NCBI RefSeq assembly: GCF_014648495.1
Contig: NZ_BMRF01000011.1
Span: 161,982-225,981, forward strand
Direction: 5' to 3'
Origin: Actinomadura cremea
GTDB taxonomy: Bacteria > Actinomycetota > Actinomycetes > Streptosporangiales > Streptosporangiaceae
Length of the DNA: 64,000 nucleotides
The translations under genes were made by a program, and so were the position numbers. The notes beneath the pieces are model-generated. The model searched no databases. It saw nothing but the letters and a program-made list of their open reading frames with translations, and was not told the DNA's origin. Of the stretch, positions 22,657 through 31,490 are shown piece after piece; position 1 is the stretch's first letter; each line of letters starts with the position of its first letter.

Positions 22657-23501
22657 CCCGCCCCGCCCGCCTCCTCCGGCGGCGGCAGGACGCGGCGCGG
22701 GCCGGGCGGGGAGTCCCGGTGCCGCCGCCACTCGCGCGGATACCCGACCGACACCTCGACGTGCGGGACGCCGTCCGCCCGGATCGTCCGGGGGATGTGC
22801 AGGTGCCCGTACACCACCGACACCGCCCCGAACCGGACGTGCCAGTCGGCGGTCCGCTCGCTGCCGCACCACTGGGCGAACTCGGGGTACCAGAGAACGC
22901 GCGTGGGCTCGCGGATCAGCGGCCAGTGGTTGACGAGGACGGTCCGCGCGCCGGGCTCGAGCTCCGCCAGCCGGCGCTCGGTGTAGGCGATGCGGGCGTC
23001 GCACCAGGCGTCCCGGGACGGGTACGGGTCGGGGTGCAGGTAGATCTCGTCGGTGCACACCACGCCGGCCTCGTGCGCGATCTCCAGGGCCTCCTCCTTG
23101 GTGGAGGCGCCGTCCGGCCGGAACGTGTAGTCGTACAGGACGAACAGCGGCGCGATCGTCGCCGGGCCGCCGTCGCCCGTCCACACCGGGTAGGGGTCCT
23201 CGGGGGTCGCGACGCCGTGGTCGCGGCACATGTCCACCAGGCGCCGGTAGCGGGCCTCCCCGCGCAGCCGCACGGGGTCGTCCTTGATCGTCCAGAGTTC
23301 GTGGTTGCCGGGCGTCCAGATCACCTTCTCGAACCGCCCGGCCAGGGTCCGCAGCGTCCACTCGACGTCGTCGAAGCGTTCGGCGACGTCCCCGGCCACG
23401 ATCAGCCAGTCGCCGCCGGACGCGGGCCGCAGCCCCTCCACGAACGCGCGGTTGTCGGGGAAAGCCACGTGCAGGTCGCTGATGGCGTAGAGACCGCTCA
23501 T
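22653..23501 (-). CDS. Metallophosphoesterase (calcineurin-like)
   Basis: A 282-residue cytoplasmic metallophosphoesterase. The metal-binding motifs are present: SDLHVAF, VAGDVAERF, PGNHELW, LVNHWPL and YGHLHIPR. The family hydrolyses phosphomonoesters or diesters with a two-metal centre. The physiological substrate cannot be told from the sequence. ATG 23501 begins MSGLYAISDLH, directly at the core fold. It overlaps the TetR gene by 4 nt at the 3' end and is transcribed towards it. Confidence 0.92.
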   Translation of the reverse strand: MSGLYAISDLHVAFPDNRAFVEGLRPASGGDWLIVAGDVAERFDDVEWTLRTLAGRFEKVIWTPGNHELWTIKDDPVRLRGEARYRRLVDMCRDHGVATPEDPYPVWTGDGGPATIAPLFVLYDYTFRPDGASTKEEALEIAHEAGVVCTDEIYLHPDPYPSRDAWCDARIAYTERRLAELEPGARTVLVNHWPLIREPTRVLWYPEFAQWCGSERTADWHVRFGAVSVVYGHLHIPRTIRADGVPHVEVSVGYPREWRRHRDSPPGPRRVLPPPEEAGGAG

Positions 23502-23534
23502 CCCGTGATCGTAGGCGGCGTCGCGCGGGCGGCG

Positions 23535-24038
23535 TCAGGCGTCGCGGCCCCAGAGGTACGCCCCGGCGGCCATCGCCAGCACGCTCGCCCAGCCGGCGAC
23601 CGCCCGCACGGTGTTCCAGGCCGTCCAGCGGCCGGAGTAGTCCGACCAGACGCGCGCGGCCTCGCCGGGGTCGGCGGGGATCTCGGTCTTGTCCAGCGCC
23701 TCGTTCAGCGGGATGTTCACGGCGAAGCTCGGGAACAGGGCACCGAGGACGTACACCCCGGCGGCGGCGAAGAAGAGGACGGCCGCCGCCTTCTGGTCGA
23801 GCGTCATCAGCAGGATCCCGGCCGCGACGGCGATGACCGGCGTCAGCACGAACATGGCGATGAAGAGCGGATTCTGGATCTTCTGGTTGATCCCCTGCAT
23901 GGCGTCGATCGCCGAGGACGGCCGCGCGGCGTTCAGCCCCGGCATGACGCCGGTGGAGAACCCGAAGAAGGCTCCGGCCATTCCGGCCGCCCCCACGATG
24001 GACACCGCGGCGCAGATGATGGTGAACAGGGATTTCAT
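23535..24038 (-). CDS. DUF1772 membrane protein
   Basis: A membrane protein of 167 residues with four predicted helices (about 5-27, 58-80, 84-108, 142-162). The pattern GAFFGFSTGVMPGL, followed by MQGINQKIQNPLF, is typical of DUF1772 (anthrone-oxygenase-like) proteins. ATG 24038 is chosen because CGGAGA precedes it. It lies 88 nt after an NmrA-type oxidoreductase gene on the same strand, and the two probably form an operon facing a divergent AraC regulator. The function is unknown. Confidence 0.85.
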   Translation of the reverse strand: MKSLFTIICAAVSIVGAAGMAGAFFGFSTGVMPGLNAARPSSAIDAMQGINQKIQNPLFIAMFVLTPVIAVAAGILLMTLDQKAAAVLFFAAAGVYVLGALFPSFAVNIPLNEALDKTEIPADPGEAARVWSDYSGRWTAWNTVRAVAGWASVLAMAAGAYLWGRDA

Positions 24039-24126
24039 CGTTGATCTCCGATCTGTCGGATGAAGCATGGTCGTTCCCGGTGGACCCGGCCGGCCCGGCC
24101 CCCCGACAGGGCCGGGCCGGCCGGGG

Positions 24127-24999
24127 TCAGGCGTTCCAGATGCCGCTGGCGGCGGTCTCGCGGGCGTAGTCGGCGAAGTCGCGGGGCTCGCGGCCGAGGG
24201 CGCGCCGCACGCCGTCGGCCGCCTCGGCGTTGCGGCCGTCCAGGATGGTGCCGAACAGGTACACCAGCAGGTCCGCGACCTCGCCGGGCACGCCGTGCTC
24301 CCTCACCGCGGCGGCGTAGTCGTCCACGCCGACCCGCACGTAGGCGATCTCGCGTCCGGCCGCCCGGCCGATCTCGGCGACCGCCTCGGGGAAGGTCAGC
24401 GCCCGCGCCCCGGTCACCTCGTAGACCTCGCCCGCGTGCCCGTCCGCGGTGAGCGCCGCGACCGCGACGTCGGCGATGTCGTCGGCGTCCGCGAACGGCT
24501 CGGGCACGTCCCCGGCCGGTAGGACGACCTCGCCGGCGCGGATCGGGTCGAGGAGGTAGTCCTCGCTGAAGTTCTGCGCGAACCAGCTCGCCCGGACGAC
24601 CGTCCACTCCAGCCCCGACTCGCGGACGACCGTCTCGCAGGCGACGGCCTCCTCCTCGCCGCGGCCCGACAGCAGGACGACGCGCCGCACGCCCGCCTCC
24701 CGCGCCGCCGCGGTGAACGCCCGGATGGCGTCCGGCGCGCCCGGGACGGCCAGGTCCGGCGCGAACGCGAGGTAGACCGCCTCGACGCCCCGCAGGACGT
24801 GCGGCCAGCCGGCCCGCTCCGTCCAGTCGAAGGCCGGGTCCGCCGAGCGGGAGCCCATCCGGACGGGCACGTCCAGGGCCTCCAGCCGCTCCACGACGCG
24901 CCGGCCGGTCTTGCCGGTGCCGCCCAGGACCAGCGTCAGGCCGGACTCGATCTTCGTCTCGGTGGTGTTCGGCATGGTGCCGGTTTCGGTGTTCGTCAT
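24127..24999 (-). CDS. NmrA-type NAD(P)-binding oxidoreductase
   Basis: A 290-residue atypical short-chain dehydrogenase-like protein. The dinucleotide-binding motif GGTGKTGRRVVERL is at the start of the fold, with VLLSGRGEE and VRASWFAQNF further on. NmrA-like proteins often act as redox sensors or small quinone/NADPH reductases. No catalytic Tyr-x3-Lys pair is evident. It is divergent from the AraC regulator at 25081 and upstream of the DUF1772 gene, an arrangement common in actinomycetes. Confidence 0.9.
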   Translation of the reverse strand: MTNTETGTMPNTTETKIESGLTLVLGGTGKTGRRVVERLEALDVPVRMGSRSADPAFDWTERAGWPHVLRGVEAVYLAFAPDLAVPGAPDAIRAFTAAAREAGVRRVVLLSGRGEEEAVACETVVRESGLEWTVVRASWFAQNFSEDYLLDPIRAGEVVLPAGDVPEPFADADDIADVAVAALTADGHAGEVYEVTGARALTFPEAVAEIGRAAGREIAYVRVGVDDYAAAVREHGVPGEVADLLVYLFGTILDGRNAEAADGVRRALGREPRDFADYARETAASGIWNA

Positions 25000-25080
25000 G
25001 TCCTCGAGTCAATCGGCGGACGCCCCCGGCCACCATCGTCGAGAAGCTCGGCCGCATTCGCGAGCGTCTACGCTGACGGT

Positions 25081-26016
25081 GTGGACGCGCTCACCGACCT
25101 CCTCGACGGCCCCCGGGCGCGCGGGGCGTTCCTGCTGCGCGCGGCTCTGGACCCGCCCTGGTCGGTGCGGATCCGCGACGAGGCGCCGCTCACCCTCGTC
25201 GCGATGATCAGGGACGACGCGTGGGTCCTGCCCGACGGTGGCGCCCCCCGGTCCGTCCGGTCCGGCGACGTGCTGCTCGTCAAGGGCCCGGAGCCGTACA
25301 CGATGGCGGACGATCCGGCGACCGAGCCGCAGATCGTCATCCATCCCGGCCAGCGGTGCACGACGCCCGACGGCACGAGCCTGTCGGAGGCGATGGGCCT
25401 CGGGGTGCGGGCCTGGGGGAACGATCCGGACGGGTCGGCGGTCATGCTGATCGGCACCTACCAGATGCGCGGGGCCGTCACCCGCCGGCTGCTGGCCGCG
25501 CTGCCGCAGCTGGCGATCGTCCGCGGCGACACCTGGAAGTCGCCGCTGGTCGGCCTGCTCGGCGAGGAGATCGGCAAGGACGAGCCCGGCCAGGACGTCG
25601 TGCTCGACCGGCTGCTGGACCTCCTGCTCATCGCCGCGCTGCGCGCCTGGTTCTCGCGGGCCGAGGCGGAGCGGCCCGGCTGGTACCGGGCGCACGGCGA
25701 CCCGGTGGTCGGCCCGGCCCTGCGGCTGCTGCACGAGGATCTCGCGCACCCCTGGACGGTCGCCGACCTCGCGGCCCGCGTCGGGGTGTCCCGCGCGGCC
25801 CTCGCGCAGCGGTTCGGGAGGCTGCTCGGGGAACCGCCGATGTCCTACCTGACGGGCCTGCGCCTCGCGCAGGCCGCCGACCTGCTGCGCGAGAGCGACG
25901 CGACGCTCGAGACGGTGGCGCGGCGCGTCGGCTACGGCACCGCTTTCGCGCTCAGCACCGCGTTCAAGCGGGAGCACGGCGCCAGCCCGCAGGAGTACCG
26001 CGCGGGAACCCCGTGA
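25081..26016 (+). CDS. AraC-family regulator with N-terminal cupin
   Basis: A 311-residue regulator. The N-terminal 180 residues form a cupin-type sensing domain (DEAPLTLVAMIRDDAWV, RSGDVLLVKGP). The C-terminal 100 residues hold two helix-turn-helix units (VADLAARVGVSRAALAQRF and LETVARRVGYGTAFALSTAF). GTG 25081 is used. The 81-nt gap to the divergent NmrA gene leaves room for one shared operator region. It probably controls the NmrA-DUF1772 pair. Confidence 0.93.
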   Translation: MDALTDLLDGPRARGAFLLRAALDPPWSVRIRDEAPLTLVAMIRDDAWVLPDGGAPRSVRSGDVLLVKGPEPYTMADDPATEPQIVIHPGQRCTTPDGTSLSEAMGLGVRAWGNDPDGSAVMLIGTYQMRGAVTRRLLAALPQLAIVRGDTWKSPLVGLLGEEIGKDEPGQDVVLDRLLDLLLIAALRAWFSRAEAERPGWYRAHGDPVVGPALRLLHEDLAHPWTVADLAARVGVSRAALAQRFGRLLGEPPMSYLTGLRLAQAADLLRESDATLETVARRVGYGTAFALSTAFKREHGASPQEYRAGTP

Positions 26017-26055
26017 CCCCGCCCTCCGGCCGGCGACACAGCGTGTGACGCGGGG

Positions 26056-27189
26056 CTACTGGTCCTTGCGCAGGGTCGGCTCGGCCCGGACGACCGTGTT
26101 CTCCGCAAGCTCGGGGACGAACGGGATCACGAACGCGTAGTCGGCCAGGACCGACTCGGGCACCTCGCCCGACTCCCCGAACGCGGCGATCTCGCCCCAG
26201 CACGGCGAGCCGAGCGACCCGCTGCGGTGCCGGACCGACAGCCCCGCGCACAGGTTCGCGAACCGCAGCCGCTCGACCAGCGGCAGCCCGGCGAGCGTCC
26301 CGAACACGAACCCGGCCGCGAACACGTCCCCCGCGCCGGTGGCGTCGAGCGCCCGGACGGGCAGGGCCGGGGCCTCCGCCCGCTCCCCCGTCCTGCGGTC
26401 CAGCGCGATGGCGCCGTCCGCGCCGCACTTGACGACCACGACCGGCGCCCGCTCGGCGAGGGCCTCGGCCGCGGACGGCGGGTCGCCGGTGCGGGTGTAG
26501 GCCATCGCCTCGGCGGCGTTCGGCAGGAACACGTCGACGTGCGCGAGCCGGTCGAGCACCTCGGCCGACCAGGCGCCGGTGGGGTCCCAGCCGAGGTCGG
26601 CGAAGATCAGCGCGCCGCGCTCGCGCATCCCCGCCGCCCATCCCGGGACGGGCCGGTCGACGTCGACGAAGCAGGCGCGCGCGGCGGGCGGGACGCCGCC
26701 CGGCGGTTCCTCGGCGTGCGGCGGGACGGGCCGGGCGAACGTCACCATGCTGCGGTCGGAGTCGTAGGCCATCGACACCGTGACCGGCGTCGACCAGCCG
26801 GGGACGCGGCGCGACGCCCGCAGGTCGACGCCCTCCTGCTCGGCGAGCGTGCGCCACAGGTAGGAGCCGAACATGTCGTCGCCGAACGGCGCGGCCAGCC
26901 CGACCCGCAGGCCGAGCCGGCTCATCGCGACCGCGATGTTGGCGACGCCGCCGGGCGCCGAGCCGAGCCCGTCGGTGACGATCTCGGTGCCGGGCGGCGG
27001 CAGCCCGGGCAGCCCGGTGAAGATCATGTCCATGAAGACGCGGCCGGACAGGAACACGTCCAGCCCGGCGCCGCCGGGCCCGCCGCCGTGCAGCCGCTCC
27101 CCCGCCGGCTCCCGCGCGTCGCACGGGTCGGCGAGGGACGGCTCCGGCGGCCGGCCCGGCGCGTCCGGCTCGATGACCGGGCGGATCAC
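26056..27189 (-). CDS. PfkB-family carbohydrate kinase
   Basis: A sugar kinase of about 377 residues. Motifs are GGVANIAVAMSRLG (substrate-binding PfkB signature 1) and LDATGAGDVFAAGFVFG (signature 2, with catalytic Asp in GAGD). The substrate is unknown. A PTS and an SIS-domain sugar-phosphate protein are encoded 2-6 kb away in the same accessory region, so it may phosphorylate a related sugar. The start is uncertain: GTG 27189 follows a G-run, ATG 27249 is further upstream, and the domain itself begins about 40 residues in. The N-terminal extension is Pro/Gly-rich. Confidence 0.88.
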   Translation of the reverse strand: MIRPVIEPDAPGRPPEPSLADPCDAREPAGERLHGGGPGGAGLDVFLSGRVFMDMIFTGLPGLPPPGTEIVTDGLGSAPGGVANIAVAMSRLGLRVGLAAPFGDDMFGSYLWRTLAEQEGVDLRASRRVPGWSTPVTVSMAYDSDRSMVTFARPVPPHAEEPPGGVPPAARACFVDVDRPVPGWAAGMRERGALIFADLGWDPTGAWSAEVLDRLAHVDVFLPNAAEAMAYTRTGDPPSAAEALAERAPVVVVKCGADGAIALDRRTGERAEAPALPVRALDATGAGDVFAAGFVFGTLAGLPLVERLRFANLCAGLSVRHRSGSLGSPCWGEIAAFGESGEVPESVLADYAFVIPFVPELAENTVVRAEPTLRKDQ

Positions 27190-27304
27190 GTGGCCCCCCG
27201 GTGCGGGGCCGCGGCGTCGTCGCTGGTCCGCACCGTCCGGGCGATGCATGGTCCCGCCGTCATGGGGCCCACGATATAGGCGAAGCCCGGTCGGCGCGGC
27301 CGGG

Positions 27305-28633
27305 TCAGCGCGGGACGTAGAGGCGGACGTCGTCCACCTCGGCCCGCCCCTCGTAGAAGTTCATGTGCGGGTCACCGATCATGAACCGGTCGGGGTAGGC
27401 GGACCCGGCGGGCCAGGTGTCGCGGTCGACGAGCGTGCCGCCGGGGCCCTCCCAGGTCCAGTCGGCGTTGAAGCGGCCGTCGTACTCCGCCGGCTTCTGG
27501 TTGTAGTGCCAGATGGGCTCCCCGTCCTCGACGAACTCGCGGGTGTAGCGGAAGGTGGCCTGGCCGACGTGGGCGAAGACGCCCGACATCTCCATCGTGT
27601 ACGCGCCGTCGCGCCGCTCGACCGCGAACGTGTAGGGCCGCTCGGGCAGCAGCTCGGGCCGCATGTCGACGGCCGAGACGATCGCGCCGCCCTTGGCGTA
27701 CCCGCACTCGCTCTCCATCAGGTACTCGGTGCCGGGCATCGTGGCGTATCTGCGGTCGTCGGTCATGAACAGGGCGTTGACGCCGTTGCCGGTCCCGGCC
27801 TGGTAGGGCTCGTACTCGCCGGTCTCGGGGTTGCAGTACCGCAGGCCCGAGCCCTCGTAGTCGTACCGGTTGTAGCCGTCCATGGCGACCTTGCGGTGCG
27901 CGTGGACGAACACGTTGTTGCGCGGCGCGACCTGCTCGTAGTCCATGATCGACATGTAGTAGAAGCCGTTGGAGTCGGTGCGGACGTCCGCCCACTCGCA
28001 CTCGGGCCGGGAGAAGTCCCCGCCGGACGCCCAGGGGAAGTTCGTCTTGCAGCCCTCGGGCGAGTAGCCGTTGATCCGTCCGTCCGGGTAGTCCCAGACC
28101 CCGTCGCGCTCCCCGCCGAAGTCCAGGCCGCGCAGCGTCATCTCGACGCGGTACTCGGCGGGCAGGTCGCGGGTCGAGCGGATCACGACGCCGGCCTGGT
28201 GACCCGGCTCGTCCATGGTCGCGACGCCCTTCCCGGAGGTGAGCGTCGGCGGGTCGTCGGGACGCCCGTCGCCGTCGGCGTCGCGGGCCGCGAGCTCGGC
28301 GGTCAGCCAGCCGCGCTTCCCGAACGTGAACGACTGCCGGTACGTCTCGGTCTTCGCGAGCTGCTCGCGGAACGCGGGCCCGCCGACGGCGTCGAAGTAG
28401 GCGCCGTCGTTGTCGTACATGTCGACGTTGTAGGGACTCGACGGGCCGTCGCCGTCCCGGAACCAGGGCTGCCGGCCGCTGTCGAGGCGCCGGTCGAACG
28501 ACTCGTTCGCGACCATCCGCCACCCGTCCCGGTCCCAGGGCGGTCCGCTCGCCTGGGCCGGGACGGCGCTCAGCGTCGCCCCGAGGACCAGGGGGGACGC
28601 CAGTGCCAGCGCGCCCCGCAGGACTCTTCTCAT
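27305..28633 (-). CDS. Secreted protein of unknown function, possibly lectin/glucanase-like
   Basis: 442 residues, with a clear signal peptide (MRRVLRGALALASPLVLGAT, cleavage near AQA-SG at about residue 28). The mature part is rich in Trp, Tyr and Asp and looks beta-rich. It contains a calcium-loop-like DADGDGRPDD near residue 120 and ends in an EVDDVRLYV strand typical of concanavalin-A-like jelly rolls. I do not recognise the family. Secretion and the neighbouring sugar-PTS genes make a polysaccharide-binding or -degrading role plausible but unproven. ATG 28633 has AGGAAGG upstream. It is divergent from the GntR regulator across a dre-like operator. Confidence 0.8.
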   Translation of the reverse strand: MRRVLRGALALASPLVLGATLSAVPAQASGPPWDRDGWRMVANESFDRRLDSGRQPWFRDGDGPSSPYNVDMYDNDGAYFDAVGGPAFREQLAKTETYRQSFTFGKRGWLTAELAARDADGDGRPDDPPTLTSGKGVATMDEPGHQAGVVIRSTRDLPAEYRVEMTLRGLDFGGERDGVWDYPDGRINGYSPEGCKTNFPWASGGDFSRPECEWADVRTDSNGFYYMSIMDYEQVAPRNNVFVHAHRKVAMDGYNRYDYEGSGLRYCNPETGEYEPYQAGTGNGVNALFMTDDRRYATMPGTEYLMESECGYAKGGAIVSAVDMRPELLPERPYTFAVERRDGAYTMEMSGVFAHVGQATFRYTREFVEDGEPIWHYNQKPAEYDGRFNADWTWEGPGGTLVDRDTWPAGSAYPDRFMIGDPHMNFYEGRAEVDDVRLYVPR

Positions 28634-28743
28634 CTCGCCGCCTTCCTCGCCGCGCGCTCGGCGCGCGGCCCTCCGCGATCTTCCGACGGTCGAGGTGACC
28701 GTAAACCAGGACCACGACCGTCCGCCACGGCAAACATCGCCAA

Positions 28744-28759
28744 AGTGGTATTGACCAAT
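28744..28759. promoter_or_regulatory. DasR-like (dre) operator before the GntR gene
   Basis: AGTGGTATTGACCAAT matches the DasR-responsive element consensus (AGTGGTCTAGACCACT-like) at 12 or 13 of 16 positions and retains the TGGT...ACCA palindrome. It lies between the divergent secreted-protein and GntR genes, 59 nt before the GntR start. Autoregulation by the GntR/HutC protein, or control by a separate DasR, are both possible. Confidence 0.6.
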
Positions 28760-28817
28760 TTTGCGAAGGGACATAACGTGAAGCAACACGAAACGGGCAG
28801 GACGGGAGGTCGATCGG

Positions 28818-29549
28818 TTGCGTTCCGCCGGTGAGGCCCGCAGCGGGCACACGAAGCGGCAGGCCGTGCACCGCCGGCTGCTGGAGATGCTGGACGGGCT
28901 CGACGTCGGCGACGCGCTGCCGTCCGAGCGCCGGCTGGCCACCGACCTCGGCGTGTCCCGTCCGACGTTGCGGCAGGCCATCGACGGTCTGGTCGCCGAG
29001 GGGCGGCTGGACCGGCGGCACGGCAGCGGCACCTACGTCGCCGAGCCGCGGATCGCCGTACCGCTGACCATGTCCTCGTTCACCGAGGACATGATCCGGC
29101 GCGGGATGCGGCCGGGGGGCCGGGTGCTGTCGTTCCGCACGGAGACCGCGGGGGCGCGGATCGGCCGTCGCCTGGCCCTGTCGCCCGCCGAAGAGGTATT
29201 TACCATTCGGCGGTTACGGCTCGCGGACGGCGCCACCATGGCCATCGAGACCCTGTACCTGCCGCGGGGGCTGCTGCCCGATCTGCGGCGGCAGGACCTC
29301 GAGGGCGGGTCGTTCTACGACCTGCTCCGCGCCGACGGCGTCGAGATCGCCTCGGGCACCGAGACGATCGAACCGACCGTCACCACCGAGGACGAGTCCG
29401 CCGAGCTGGGCGTGCCGGTGCACATGCCGGCGTTCCTGTTCGAGCGGGTCACCCGCGACGCCGAGGGCAGGCCGCTGGAGTACGTCCGGTCGGTCTACCG
29501 CGGAGACCGCTACCGGCTGGAGCTCGACCTGCGGCCCCCCGCCCACTGA
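28818..29549 (+). CDS. GntR/HutC-family regulator (UTRA domain), DasR-like
   Basis: A 243-residue regulator. The winged helix (about 12-78) shows LPSERRLATDLGVSRPTLRQAIDGLV and RRHGSGTYV. The UTRA ligand domain (about 95-238) includes EEVFTIRRLRLADGATMAIE and LEYVRSVYRGDRYRLELDL. This is the DasR/NagR layout, whose members bind amino-sugar phosphates. TTG 28818 is the start, with GGGAGG 8 nt upstream. It precedes the PTS genes by 167 nt and probably controls them; the dre-like site upstream supports this. Confidence 0.93.
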   Translation: MRSAGEARSGHTKRQAVHRRLLEMLDGLDVGDALPSERRLATDLGVSRPTLRQAIDGLVAEGRLDRRHGSGTYVAEPRIAVPLTMSSFTEDMIRRGMRPGGRVLSFRTETAGARIGRRLALSPAEEVFTIRRLRLADGATMAIETLYLPRGLLPDLRRQDLEGGSFYDLLRADGVEIASGTETIEPTVTTEDESAELGVPVHMPAFLFERVTRDAEGRPLEYVRSVYRGDRYRLELDLRPPAH

Positions 29550-29716
29550 CCGCCCGCCGGTCCCGGACCGCCGGGACCGCCCGACCCACCGACCCACGAG
29601 ATGCGACGCACCCACCACGACCGACCGGCGTCCCCCGGGCCGCGCCCGGGACCGGCCACCCGCGCTGACGGGGGCGACAGCGCACACCCACCCCCGAGAA
29701 GTGAGGCGATCTCACC

Positions 29717-31153
29717 ATGGACGTCATCAAGGACATCCTCACGTTCCTGGCGGACAACGTGTTCGGCCAGGTGCCCATCCTCATCGGGCTCATCACGCTC
29801 GCCGGGCTGATCCTCCAGCGCAAACGGTTCGAGGACGTGTTCGCCGGCGCGCTGCGCGCGACGATCGGCGTGGTGATCCTCTTCATCGGCATCGAGATCT
29901 TCAGCGGCGGGCTCACCAGCTTCCAGACGGTGCTGGCGAGCGCGATGGGGACCGAGCCGCCGACGGCGGAACGGACCCTGGACGGCTTCCTGCAGGATCA
30001 GGGCGGCACGATCGCCCTCGTGATCACGGTGGCGTTCCTGCTGCACGTGGTGATCGTGCGGGTCTTCCCGGCGGCCCGGTACCTCTACCTCACCGGCCAC
30101 CTCATGTTCTGGATCAGCACGGTCACCGTCGCCACGCTGGTGACGGTCGCGCCCGGCTCGAACCAGCTCACGCTCGTCCTGTGCGGCGCCGGGTTCGTCG
30201 CCGCGTACTGGACGCTGCAGCCGCTGTGGATGCGCCCGCTCATGCGCCGCGTCATGCCGGACGACCGGTTCGGGTTCGCGCACACCAGCTCGCTGGCCGC
30301 GCTGATCACCGGCTACGCCGCGCGGCCGCTGGGCAGCCGGGAGAAGCACGACACCGAGAAGCTGAAGCTGCCGCGGCAGCTGTCGTTCTTCAAGGACGTC
30401 AACGTCAGCACCGCGCTGATCATCTGCCTCCTCATGCTGATCGGCGTCGCGCTGGCCGACGACAAGGTCGTCACCGAGGCGGCCGCCGCCATGGACGCGA
30501 AGCTGTCGCCGTGGGTGTGGGCGCTGCTGGTCGGCCTGCGGTTCGCGGGCGGCATCGCGATCCTGCTGTTCGGCGTCCGCATGTTCCTCGGCGAGATCGT
30601 CCCGGCGTTCAAGGGGTTCAGCGACCGGGTCATCCCGGGCACCCGGCCCGCGCTGGACGCGCCCACCGTCTTCCCCGTCGCGCCGACCGCCGTCATGCTC
30701 GGCTTCGTCGCGTCCACCGTGGTGTTCCTGGCCTGCCTCGGGATCTTCGCCGCGGCCGGGTGGTTCACGCTCGTCCCGCCCATGATCATGCTGTTCTTCG
30801 TGGGCGGCGCGGCCGGGCTGTTCGGCAACGTCGTGGCCGGCTGGCGCGGCGCCGTCCTCGGCGGCGTGGTCAGCGGCCTGATCCTGGCGATCGGGCAGGC
30901 GCTCACCTGGGGACTGTTCGAGAAGACCGCGCCGGAGCTGGCCACCCTGGCCGACCCGGACTGGTACGCGATCGCGTGGCTGCTGAAGGCCGCCGACCCG
31001 GTCCTCGGCACCGGCACGCTGTGGCTGGTCCCGGTCGTGGCGCTCGCCGCGACCGTCGCGTCGCTGCTGCTCGTCCACCGCGGGGAGAAGCGCCGCGGGG
31101 AGGACGGCCCGGCGGCGGAGAAGGACGACGCCGTCGCGCCCGAGAAGGCGTGA
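29717..31153 (+). CDS. PTS EIIC, ascorbate/UlaA (SgaT) type
   Basis: A 478-residue polytopic permease of the UlaA family (AG superfamily of PTS transporters). It contains about ten hydrophobic segments. Typical stretches are FVAAYWTLQPLWMRPLMRRV, FAHTSSLAALITGYAA and GLRFAGGIAILLFGVRMFLGE. It forms the membrane channel that couples sugar uptake to phosphorylation by EIIB. UlaA relatives import L-ascorbate, but many transport other, often unknown, sugars, so the substrate is open. It is first in a tight EIIC-EIIB-EIIA-SIS operon. The C-terminal tail is charged. Confidence 0.93.
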   Translation: MDVIKDILTFLADNVFGQVPILIGLITLAGLILQRKRFEDVFAGALRATIGVVILFIGIEIFSGGLTSFQTVLASAMGTEPPTAERTLDGFLQDQGGTIALVITVAFLLHVVIVRVFPAARYLYLTGHLMFWISTVTVATLVTVAPGSNQLTLVLCGAGFVAAYWTLQPLWMRPLMRRVMPDDRFGFAHTSSLAALITGYAARPLGSREKHDTEKLKLPRQLSFFKDVNVSTALIICLLMLIGVALADDKVVTEAAAAMDAKLSPWVWALLVGLRFAGGIAILLFGVRMFLGEIVPAFKGFSDRVIPGTRPALDAPTVFPVAPTAVMLGFVASTVVFLACLGIFAAAGWFTLVPPMIMLFFVGGAAGLFGNVVAGWRGAVLGGVVSGLILAIGQALTWGLFEKTAPELATLADPDWYAIAWLLKAADPVLGTGTLWLVPVVALAATVASLLLVHRGEKRRGEDGPAAEKDDAVAPEKA

Positions 31154-31187
31154 CGGCACCGGAACGACACGAGAAGGAGTGAGCGAC

Positions 31188-31490
31188 ATGGCACTGGACC
31201 GGCAACTGGAGATCCTCGCGGTGTGCGGGGTCGGCATGGGGTCGAGCCTGATGCTGAAGATGACCGCCGAGGACGCGCTGCGCTCGCTCGGCGTGGACGC
31301 CCGGGTGGAGAACACCGACGTGTCCTCCGCGCGCGGCATGAGCCCCGACGTGGTCATCGGGCAGGGCATGCACACCGAGGAGATCGCCGACCTCGCCCCG
31401 GTCGTGATCACGATCAGCGACTTCCTCGACAAGGACGGCCTCGAGGCGCAGCTGCGGGACCGGCTCGGCGAGCAGGGGTGGCTGGCGTGA
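31188..31490 (+). CDS. PTS EIIB, ascorbate/lactose type
   Basis: A 100-residue cytoplasmic EIIB. The phosphorylated cysteine is C13 in the loop VCGVGMGSSLML. It takes phosphate from EIIA and passes it to the sugar in EIIC. ATG 31188 has GAAGGAG at the right distance; an in-frame GTG at 31179 is less likely. Its stop overlaps the EIIA start (GTGA). Confidence 0.95.
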   Translation: MALDRQLEILAVCGVGMGSSLMLKMTAEDALRSLGVDARVENTDVSSARGMSPDVVIGQGMHTEEIADLAPVVITISDFLDKDGLEAQLRDRLGEQGWLA

